Part shown: piece after piece, positions 1-6,254 of the stretch
Layout of the letters: each line of letters starts with the position of its first letter
Numbering within the stretch: position 1 is the first letter of the stretch
Origin: Entamoeba invadens IP1
Lineage: Eukaryota; Evosea; Mastigamoebida; Endamoebidae
Length of the DNA: 12,846 bases
Direction of reading: 5' to 3'
Assembly: GCF_000330505.1 (NCBI RefSeq)
Contig: NW_004191750.1
Coordinates: 13,137 to 25,982 of the forward strand
The notes under the pieces: generated by a model
The model's database searches: none
What the model saw: only the letters and a program-made list of their open reading frames with translations
What the model was told of the DNA's origin: nothing
Translations under genes and position numbers: made by a program

Positions 1-558
1 ATTGATCTCATCCAGTCTCCTTGAGGCATCAGCAACGAGTATATGTGTTGTGTTTTTTAGTGTTTAATAATACAAAAAATAATAACAATACAAAAAGAAC
101 AAGCAATTGAACAGAATCAACTAAAACATTATAATATGAAGCTATGATTATTGCCACAAAAACCGATTAATGGATATATGTGCAATTGTTTAAATGTATC
201 TATTTGTGTGTTTTAAATGTTGTTAATTATATGAGTGAATATTATTCTGTTTATTAAACAAATTGATTATTGTTTTCAAAAACCAATAGTATAAACGATT
301 TGAAGGATAGTCAGATTTTATATCAACTTTCTGTGATTAAATAGATTGATTGATAAATGCGTGTAGTCTAAAACCTTCTTGTGTTAATTACTTTTTAGAA
401 TGTATTACATACAACATTATAATAAAAAGAATATGCCATTTTAAAATTTAATCATAAACACATTCAAATAACTCATTTCATTGGATATATTGATCATTTA
501 TTTTTTTAAATTTTTTAAATATTTAATTGTAAATATTCTATTCAAATAAACATTAACA
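1..558. other. AT-rich intergenic DNA, no gene seen
   Basis: No reading frame of useful length, tRNA fold or inverted repeat was recognised. The stretch is strongly AT-rich and contains short A and T runs only. It is left flank to the mariner-like element that starts at 561. Confidence 0.6.
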
Positions 559-560
559 TA

Positions 561-585
561 AACTGTTTTTCAAAAGTCGGTACTG
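561..585 (+). repeat. Left terminal inverted repeat of mariner-like element
   Basis: This 25-bp arm pairs with 1544-1568; the only differences are GG versus AA at arm positions 19-20. TA precedes it directly. A further imperfect inverted copy of the same motif (AGTACTGACTTT followed by TTTTGAAAAA) lies inside the element at about 663-688, as subterminal repeats often do. Confidence 0.75.
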
Positions 586-961
586 TCATATTTTTAGAAC
601 TTCCTAAAGTCCCGTTTTTTATTTTTGTTTTTTCCTAAAAAAATAAAAAACAAAAAATCGAAAGTACTGACTTTATTTTGAAAAAAATACCAATCCCGTT
701 CAATTATTTTCGTACAAATTCGGGAAAATATTGGAATATTAGCCATCTTTTTCCAAAAAACCCGATCCCGTTATTTGATTTGATATCAACTCGATACTTC
801 GCAACATATACACAGCATTGTTGGCCTAAAAGCACAACAATTAACGTTTAAGTGAATTGGGATGGTGTTATTTGTGTCGAGTTTTAACTGATAATTACTT
901 TCGTTTAAAAATATTTTCAATTAAAAACAAACATGTGGTTATCTTCTCTGAATAAAAAATA

Positions 962-1150
962 ATGAAATATAGAGTTCCAAAAACACCAAAATAATTACAG
1001 CAAATGTTTGATAATTTTGACAGTCATAAGTCAAAATTGTCAAAGGGCAACACAAGAAAAATAATACAAAATAACAATAATGTTTTGTTATTGGATATTT
1101 TAAAAAAGATGTTCTCACTGAAATGCTCAAAAAGAATGTCGACTTTTTAA
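962..1150 (+). pseudogene. Transposase N-terminal remnant (helix-turn-helix-like), broken
   Basis: One frame from the ATG at 962 to the TAA at 1148 codes for 62 residues, with a single in-frame TAA at 992-994 (codon 11). The translation is basic and hydrophilic. It contains LSKGNTRKIIQ (about residues 30-40) followed by a predicted helix, LLDILKKMFSLK, and then SKRMST. This layout resembles the first helix-turn-helix of Tc1/mariner transposases. The position inside a TA-flanked inverted-repeat element fits. There is no DDE/D catalytic domain downstream. An overlapping frame further on gives a short hydrophobic peptide that I do not regard as real. The assignment is inference from pattern, not from alignment. 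Confidence 0.35.
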
Positions 1151-1543
1151 AAAACAACGAAGATAAATTATCAAATTATTTTGTTATTTTTATTGTTTTT
1201 GTGACAACACTACTAAGCATACTAATCTACGAACTAAGCTTTTGTTTTGTGAATATTTCATTAATTAATAAAATGTTTGATAATGAAAAAGATTGACATT
1301 AAGTTTATTTGCTTTTGTACTAAAATGCACTTTTGGGATAATTCGTGTGTTTTTCTGAAACAAAAATCCCGTTATTTCAAATTTTATATGGATTTTTTTA
1401 ATGCTTAAAAATTCTTCAAGTAAAAAAATATTTTTTGAAGACTGTTTTTCTCTTTTTTATTTGGAAAAAAATAAGCGAATTTTATTACAAAAAACGATTC
1501 CCAAAAATAATAAACAAAATAAATGCAAAAAATCGGGACACCC

Positions 1544-1568
1544 CAGTATTGACTTTTGAAAAACAGTT
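1544..1568 (-). repeat. Right terminal inverted repeat of mariner-like element
   Basis: This is the reverse-complement partner of 561-585, followed directly by TA at 1569-1570. The bases just inside read, on the minus strand, GGGTGTCCCGATTTTTT, which parallels the subterminal GTCCCG motif of the left end. Confidence 0.75.
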
Positions 1569-1570
1569 TA

Positions 1571-2321
1571 TATAATAACTAATTATTATTAATTTGGGTT
1601 TAATATATTTATTATATTAATAGTTATTTTTTAGTAAAATATAATACTAAATGGTTAATATAATCATTTTATTAAGTGTTACATGTTATTAGTATAATGA
1701 ATTAATATAAACATAAAAACCCATAATAATAAATGTTAATAGTAATTTCATGCAAAAGAAATAAAAAAACAGTATATGTAATTGATTGTTTATAAGGTGG
1801 GGTTGGTTAACTCTTTTGTTTAGTATAGTTTGTATATAAAATAACAATATATAGTAAATTTAAATAAAAAATATAAAATATGTGATATAAAATAAATGTT
1901 CATATTCAAGTTAGATGATACAAATTAATATACTAATGTTAATAAATGAATACATAATATAAACAATGAATTTAATGTGACAAAGATGGTAAAGTAATTT
2001 GTGAAATCAATTTGAAAAGTAATCTAAATACCATATAGATAGTTAATGATATACCCCGTTAGCTGACCGAACTATAGATGACTTAGAAACTATATTTTAT
2101 ATAATACAATAATAATAAATATATGGATTTATTAATTATAATTTTAACATTGTTATTTATAACCATATTAATTATAAATTAATTAATTATAAAACAATAT
2201 TATTATGTAATATAGTTAATTTATATTTATTAATATAATTGTTATATTTTTAAAATTTATTGTAAATTATAATTAATTATACTATTAATCAAAATTATTC
2301 AAAAACTATATTTAATATTAT
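1571..2321. other. Extremely AT-rich intergenic DNA
   Basis: There are no genes. Most of the stretch, especially 2100-2320, is almost pure A and T with many overlapping TTAATTATAA-type palindromes and no open frames. A short imperfect inverted repeat is listed separately at 1583-1732. The composition could suit a spacer or matrix-attachment type region, but nothing specific supports that. Confidence 0.6.
1583..1732. repeat. Imperfect inverted repeat pair, about 150 bp apart
   Basis: TTATTATTAATTTGGGTTT at 1583-1601 pairs with AAACCCATAATAATAA at 1717-1732, with 16 paired bases and a 3-nt bulge. The GGG/CCC in the middle makes this less trivial than the surrounding AT palindromes. It could be a small foldback element or chance; no target duplication was seen. 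Confidence 0.3.
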
Positions 2322-2330
2322 ATTTATTCC
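2322..2330. repeat. Left 9-bp target site duplication of the MITE
   Basis: ATTTATTCC directly precedes the left terminal repeat and is repeated exactly at 2765-2773, directly after the right terminal repeat. A 9-bp duplication is the hallmark size for Mutator-like transposition. Confidence 0.85.
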
Positions 2331-2355
2331 GGGACCTACATTGACACCACCACCT
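2331..2355 (+). repeat. Left terminal inverted repeat of MITE
   Basis: The 25-nt arm begins GGGACCTACATTGA. It pairs with 2739-2764 with one single-base gap in the CACCACCACC tract. Confidence 0.88.
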
Positions 2356-2540
2356 CTTAAAATAGATTTATTTTTTCTATTTCGAATCATATTCAAATTA
2401 AAATTATAGTAAATAGGAAACTGGGATAATATTAGGTCTGGTTCCCGAATTCAAAAAATGCCGAAAATTCACCTCGAGTTAGTGGAAACCAAGTGAGACG
2501 GAGCATTGAAAAGAAGGCTCTGAAGACGCACTCAAACAGT

Positions 2541-2681
2541 CTGTTTGTGCACCATTTCACCCACTTTCCAAGTCCTCCCTTGGCGCGGATCCCCCATGAC
2601 CCCCCGCAAGCGGGAGGGAACCACATCCGCGTCCACACAGTACGGACAAGGAAAGTGGGTGACATGGGTACGCACAAACAG
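2541..2681. other. GC-rich nested hairpin core of the MITE (possible structured RNA)
   Basis: CTGTTTGTGC...TCACCCACTTTCC (2541-2569) is the near-complete complement of 2650-2681, giving about 28 pairs with three unpaired bases and one mismatch. Inside it, CGCGGAT (2584-2590) pairs with ATCCGCG (2625-2631), and at the tip CCCG (2603-2606) pairs with CGGG (2611-2614) around a CAAG tetraloop. The whole forms a single long nested hairpin. On the + strand a T8 run at 2726-2733 follows and could stop RNA polymerase III. Whether it is transcribed is unknown. I compared it by eye with RNase P, SRP and U3 RNA features and found no convincing match. Confidence 0.6.
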
Positions 2682-2738
2682 TGACTGAAAAGTGGACTCC
2701 CTTCAAAAAACACTCGCGGCAAATATTTTTTTTGGTAA

Positions 2739-2764
2739 AGGTGGTGGTGGTCAATGTAGGTCCC
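2739..2764 (-). repeat. Right terminal inverted repeat of MITE
   Basis: The 26-nt arm ends TCAATGTAGGTCCC and is the complement of 2331-2355. The second copy of the 9-bp duplication follows at once. Confidence 0.88.
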
Positions 2765-2773
2765 ATTTATTCC
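2765..2773. repeat. Right 9-bp target site duplication of the MITE
   Basis: ATTTATTCC is identical to 2322-2330. Confidence 0.85.
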
Positions 2774-4027
2774 ATGTCACAACCAATAATTTTTTCAATC
2801 TAAATAGTAAAAATATCAATTATTTAACTAATCCAAATAAAGACTGTTATACTATATTATTGTTATTATTATACCATTTTATTTCACCTGAAACGACGCG
2901 TTTGTAAGTGCTGTTATTTTTTATTGTTTCTCTATTAAAAATACATTATATTTTTTAAAATAATCGGGATGTTTGTGGAAAATATAGCCCATTTGTTAGG
3001 TATAAAAGAATCTAACTTAACAATCCTTATATTCAAAACCCTAAAACCGAAAACTGCTACTTTTTTTAAATATAGAAATCGCCCACAGTCAGCGACACGT
3101 ATTAGGATTAAGGATTAGGTAAAAAAGGCCTAAAAAGTTTTGGCATAAAGCAGAAAATTGATCAACCATGATGCAAGTCTTTTATTAAATTCGTTTTTTA
3201 TTTGATTTATATAAATAGAAAAAAGTTCAAATTTACACATTATTTTTTATTATAACTTTATATAAAATGAAACTAACGAAAGATTATTCTATGATGTAAT
3301 TACTTTTATAAATTGAATAAATTCAAATCTGTATATTATTTGTGCGAACTATTAAATGATTTTTGTTTTCTAATACGTTCTTTTCTTCATAAATTTTAAA
3401 ATGAAATTTCAATTTTCCCAGATTTTTTTCCATCAACTTTTCTTTTTATTTAATCATTTTATCTCATTTTGTCCATGTTTTTTGTAAAAAGGTATTGCCA
3501 AGTAAGCCAGTTCAGGTATGGCGCTTAGTGCAAGTATGTCGCAGGTTTTTAATTTATAATTTGGGAATGATTGTATTTTTGTTATTGTGTATTTTTATTA
3601 AATTATAGATTCGAAATTCTTTGTAAAATACAGTTAATTTCTATAATAATTAATTCGTTTAATTAAAGAGTTGTTTTTAAATGTTATTTTGTTACAAACA
3701 TGAAAAACATGAAGTTTAATTCTATATTTAATTTTGTACAATAAAAATATAACAAATAAATTAAGGTAAATTAATTAAAAATTGAATTATTCTTTCGACA
3801 AAATATCCAAAACTTAAAAACTTATTTAAATAAACATTACATTCTTAACGAGAATGAAAATTATAAATGATATTTTAATTATTTAAACGTTTTAATATTA
3901 ATAACATGTTTATTATAAATTATTTTTTTAGTACGTTTACATTTACTTACCATATAAATCAACTTTATGACAAATCAAAATTACCTTATATACCTATTTA
4001 TATATACTTTTAAAAATATTCATTTAC
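2774..4027. other. AT-rich intergenic DNA with two small higher-GC islands
   Basis: No convincing gene was found. A 71-codon open frame at 2692-2907 starts in the MITE core and has no protein character. Two islands stand out from the AT background. Around 3083-3130 there is GCCCACAGTCAGCGACACG followed by an imperfect ATTAGG repeat. At 3491-3546 there is a short diverged duplication (separate entry). Neither folds into a tRNA or a recognisable snRNA or snoRNA. Confidence 0.5.
3511..3546 (+). repeat. Diverged 18-nt tandem duplication in a GC island
   Basis: CAGGTATGGCGC at about 3513 is followed about 18 nt later by CAAGTATGTCGC, so two units share ten of twelve bases. GCCA just upstream can also pair with TGGC in the first unit. 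It is unusual for its base composition in this spacer, but no function is recognised. Confidence 0.3.
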
Positions 4028-4035
4028 TATATAAA
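4028..4035 (+). promoter_or_regulatory. TATA-like box of the six-cysteine surface protein gene
   Basis: TATATAAA lies 36 nt upstream of the ATG at 4064. Entamoeba genes carry a TATA-like element (consensus near GTATTTAAA) about 30 nt before transcription starts, and their 5' UTRs are very short, so the spacing fits. Confidence 0.55.
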
Positions 4036-4063
4036 CTCGAATAATAAAAGCACTAAACATCAA

Positions 4064-4627
4064 ATGATTTCCATCTTTCTTATTGTCCTAGTAGCTCAGG
4101 CTGAATATCTTATGACCACCTACGACGAATATATGAATGTCTACCAACTTGATAAATGTTATTATACTGGAAGCAACACGTATACCAAATACAGCAAAGA
4201 TGGAAAGAAAGCCAGAAGTTATACATCAACCACGTGTGACAATTGGGTTGATCAAGGTCCTTTTGAGCTTAATAACAATCAATTCTTTGTGAAAAACCTT
4301 CCAGAATACTCAGCAATTGTATATTCATACCTTGATGCAAAACACTGCACCATTAAAGGAAGTGGTCCATATCCAATAGAAATGCTTATAAAACCTGGGT
4401 GTGTAAAAACTTCAGAAACATCTTCGTCAAAATCAGAATTTGTAGATGATTGGTTTATTAAAAACATTTACGATGAATCTGAGACGTGTACTGGAACACC
4501 TACTAATGTCGTGAAAATAGGATTGGGAATATGTGTTACGGATGATAATGGATTATATTACACAATCAGAGACTCTGCGATGACATATTCAATGTTATTT
4601 GCTATGATATTGGCTTTTATAATCTAA
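4064..4627 (+). CDS. Small secreted six-cysteine protein with probable GPI-anchor signal
   Basis: The product has 187 residues. Residues 1-13 form a signal peptide (hydrophobic core ISIFLIVLV, probable cleavage after AQA). The mature part has six cysteines (C32, C58, C95, C113, C142, C157), enough for three disulfide bonds, and is rich in Tyr, Ser and Thr. The C-terminal 16 residues (about 172-187) are hydrophobic and end at the stop without a charged tail. Small residues (S171, A172) precede them, as in a GPI-attachment signal. The protein is therefore probably at the cell surface. I know of no named domain; the look (CYYTG, NTYTKYS, spaced cysteines) resembles small lineage-specific secreted proteins of Entamoeba, but that is an impression. 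The start is supported by the signal peptide and the TATA-like box. The gene has no introns and clearly higher GC than its flanks. Tail-anchored membrane protein is the alternative. Confidence 0.82.
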   Translation: MISIFLIVLVAQAEYLMTTYDEYMNVYQLDKCYYTGSNTYTKYSKDGKKARSYTSTTCDNWVDQGPFELNNNQFFVKNLPEYSAIVYSYLDAKHCTIKGSGPYPIEMLIKPGCVKTSETSSSKSEFVDDWFIKNIYDESETCTGTPTNVVKIGLGICVTDDNGLYYTIRDSAMTYSMLFAMILAFII

Positions 4628-5547
4628 ATCAAATATGATAATAACTTTTGTTTAAAAATTAAAAATAATAGATAACATTATACTTTGCAAAAATATTTTT
4701 CATAAATGATACATACAAATCCATATACATTAAATACTATTATAAATCTATTGAAATTGTATTTGATTTTGCATTTTTATTATGTTAATGAAATTGTATA
4801 TTTTGGAAATTTGGTCATTTACATAGTGTTGAATATTGTAATACAACATCTTTTTTATATTCTGACATTTTAGATGTTTAAAATGGTTTTATTTTTAATT
4901 GTATTGTATTGTATAATTTAAAATAGACAGTTTTTAATATCAAAATTGTTTATATATTGTCCTTCATTATTATTATTAAGTGGCAACTTTTTGAAAATTG
5001 TTATTAATTGTTTTTTTTCTTAAAAATTATTATAATTGGTAAAAACAAATGCAGTCAAAGTAAAAAAGGATGTCTCAATGAAAAAACTTATCATAGACAA
5101 GGGAGTTTATTGTTAATTTTTTAATTTTCATTTAGCTTTTGTAGCTTATACTCATTTTTATGTTTTTAGTAACTTTTTAAAAAACAATATAATTGTACTT
5201 GATATGTGTAACTGGGTTGTTTTTTTGTGAAAAAGGTTTAAATTAAATTAAAATTGATTTTTTTTATATAGTTTTAGAATTATTAAATAATAATTATTTT
5301 TTACTATATTTTTTTATGACAGGTTTCTTTCTGGACTGTAGCCATTATTTTTAAAAATAATAAAATAATTTTTATCGTTATTTTTTTACATAGAAATAAA
5401 GTTAAAACAAAACCAAAAAGAATAAGAAAAAATAATTTTTGGAATATGCCACTTAAAATGACACATATTATTAAAACTATAATATCCCAGATGTTTATTA
5501 TAATTACATAACAACGATAAGAAAATATACAATCATTAAAAATACAA
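4628..5547. other. AT-rich intergenic DNA before the tRNA cluster
   Basis: No gene was seen. It holds the 3' flank of the surface-protein gene, many T and A homopolymers, and a possible TTAA-flanked inverted-repeat element (4980-5452, separate entry). Confidence 0.55.
4980..5452. mobile_element. Possible TTAA-flanked short MITE
   Basis: GTGGCA (4980-4985) and TGCCAC (5447-5452) are inverted copies, each flanked on the outside by TTAA (4976-4979 and 5453-5456), giving a perfect 10-bp inverted match including TTAA. TTAA duplication is characteristic of piggyBac-type elements. The match beyond six bases is weak (shared T-rich and A-rich blocks only) and the interior has no coding remnant, so chance is a serious alternative. 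Confidence 0.25.
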
Positions 5548-5630
5548 GGCCCCGTAGCACAGTCGGTAGTGCATCGTACTTATAGAATAGAGTTATGCGA
5601 GGGTCGCGGGTTCGATCCCCGCCGGGACCA
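5548..5630 (+). tRNA. tRNA-Ile (anticodon UAU) with a 10-nt intron
   Basis: D stem GCAC/GTGC, anticodon stem TCGTA/TGCGA, T stem GCGGG/CCCGC with loop TTCGATC, and discriminator A at 5630 are all present. The anticodon loop is 17 nt: C, T, then TAT (5581-5583), A, the 10-nt insert GAATAGAGTT (5585-5594), then A. This places the intron directly after position 37, the standard eukaryotic position. Ile-UAU genes commonly carry introns in eukaryotes. It decodes AUA, frequent in these AT-rich genes. The acceptor stem has one C-A mismatch (third pair, 5550 against 5627). A T4 run follows directly (5631-5634) as a polymerase III stop. Confidence 0.88.
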
Positions 5631-5634
5631 TTTT
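5631..5634 (+). terminator. RNA polymerase III T-run after tRNA-Ile
   Basis: TTTT immediately follows the discriminator base. Confidence 0.6.
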
Positions 5635-5816
5635 AATTTATTTTAATCTATAATCATTTTTAAAGTAATTGTATAGTTCTAATATTATAAAATTATTAAA
5701 ATTAAATGCAAATAACACACTGATGTCTTCAATAAACACCAACACATTGTCTTCTAATTTCGACTTCTTGTCTTTTAATTTATAATGTTATAAAATAAAC
5801 AATCTTTTTAATAAGT

Positions 5817-5888
5817 GCCTTCCTAGCTCAGTCGGTAGAGCGTGCGGCTTTTAACCGTAAGGTCGTGGGTTCGAGCCCCCGGGTGGCG
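5817..5888 (+). tRNA. tRNA-Lys (anticodon UUU), aberrant acceptor and T stem
   Basis: The D arm (GCTC/GAGC), anticodon stem (TGCGG/CCGTA) and loop CTTTTAA with anticodon TTT are normal, and the internal box GGTTCGAG is present. The 3' half is not normal. After the T loop only CCCC GGGTGGC G remains, one base fewer than in a standard 73-nt tRNA-Lys, so a full 5-bp T stem opposite GTGGG cannot form. The acceptor pair set GCCTTCC/GGGTGGC has a T-T mismatch and a G-T pair. It is either a tRNA pseudogene, a tolerated odd tRNA or a sequence error. A T6 run at 5889-5894 gives a proper polymerase III stop. Confidence 0.65.
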
Positions 5889-5894
5889 TTTTTT
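5889..5894 (+). terminator. RNA polymerase III T-run after tRNA-Lys
   Basis: TTTTTT directly follows the last base of the tRNA-Lys-like gene. Confidence 0.6.
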
Positions 5895-5952
5895 ATTTTT
5901 CGATTGTAAAGACATTGAAATAATTACTATTATATATAATTACATTTGGTGA

Positions 5953-6023
5953 GCATTTGTGGTCTAAGGGCAGAATTCCACCCTTCCAAGGTGGAGATCC
6001 GGGTTCGAGTCCCGGCAAATGCA
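5953..6023 (+). tRNA. tRNA-Gly (anticodon UCC)
   Basis: The acceptor stem GCATTTG/CAAATGC pairs perfectly, as do the anticodon stem CCACC/GGTGG and the T stem CCGGG/CCCGG around TTCGAGT. The loop CTTCCAA gives anticodon TCC (5985-5987), and the discriminator is A (6023). The D stem is weak by Watson-Crick rules (GTCT against GAAT), which is usual for eukaryotic glycine tRNAs. No intron. The first T run that could end transcription is TTTTT at 6052-6056, about 30 nt downstream, so the primary transcript would carry a long trailer. Confidence 0.92.
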
Positions 6024-6254
6024 CTTATTATTTATTTGAAACTTCACTCTATTTTTGATTGTTAAATGATTAACACAATTGAAATGGTTTTCATTGTTTG
6101 TATTTGAAATTTTAAGATGACAAAACATAATAGATTGATAAAAATGCTTTGCCATTTACAGGTTGACATAACCCATAAAATTTTAAACTACCTAGAGTTT
6201 AAAGTTATTTAATTTTAAACAGTATCCTGAACAAGTATGAAATCAAAAATGTGT
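6024..6254. other. Spacer between tRNA-Gly and the decayed gene
   Basis: AT-rich with no gene. An open frame runs antisense through the tRNA-Gly here but is a by-product of the tRNA. It contains the TTTTT at 6052-6056 that may end the tRNA-Gly transcript. Confidence 0.5.

Larger units (their letters stand above)
561..1568 (+). mobile_element. Non-autonomous Tc1/mariner-like element (1008 bp)
   Basis: The two ends are inverted repeats. The left end at 561-585 starts AACTGTTTTTCAAAAGTC and matches the reverse complement of 1544-1568 at 23 of 25 positions. Both ends are flanked by TA (559-560 and 1569-1570), the target duplication expected of Tc1/mariner elements. The match resumes further in: both ends carry GTCCCG followed by one base and a T run (608-620 on the left, the complement of 1529-1541 on the right). 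The inside is AT-rich and holds only a short broken remnant that resembles a transposase N-terminus at 962-1150, so the element cannot move by itself. Mariner-like elements normally carry a transposase of about 340 codons, so this copy is internally deleted or degenerate. The family call rests on the TA flank, the inverted ends and the remnant. Confidence 0.72.
2331..2764. mobile_element. Mutator-like MITE (434 bp) with 9-bp target duplication
   Basis: The ends are near-perfect inverted repeats. 2331-2355 (starting GGGACCTACATTGA, then CACCACCACCT) matches the reverse complement of 2739-2764 except for one extra base. The element is bounded on both sides by the identical 9-mer ATTTATTCC. A 9-bp duplication with inverted ends is typical of Mutator-like elements, a group known in Entamoeba genomes. 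The element has no transposase and must be mobilised in trans. The perfect duplication and well-preserved ends suggest a fairly recent insertion. Its core (about 2430-2720) is much richer in G and C than the flanks and folds strongly; see the separate entry. Short open frames on both strands inside it look like by-products of the GC-rich palindromic core. Confidence 0.85.

Noticed and set aside
939..1157. Minus-strand open frame of 72 codons in the mariner-like element
   Set aside because: It is a Phe/Leu/Tyr-rich mirror of the plus-strand A-rich remnant, with no transposase features.
2541..2681. RNase P, SRP or U3 RNA as identity of the hairpin core
   Set aside because: The conserved sequence blocks of these RNAs are not present in the right order; only general resemblance such as GAAAG was seen.
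2432..2907. Several short open frames on both strands in and beside the MITE core
   Set aside because: They overlap in different frames because the core is GC-rich and palindromic; none shows domain or codon signal, and one runs out into AT spacer.
3098..3118. Telomere-like repeat (ATTAGGATTAAGGATTAGG, and CCCTAAA near 3040)
   Set aside because: Only two or three imperfect units within ordinary spacer, no long array.
5964..6155. Minus-strand open frame of 63 codons
   Set aside because: It reads antisense through the tRNA-Gly; its C-terminal part is just the tRNA complement.
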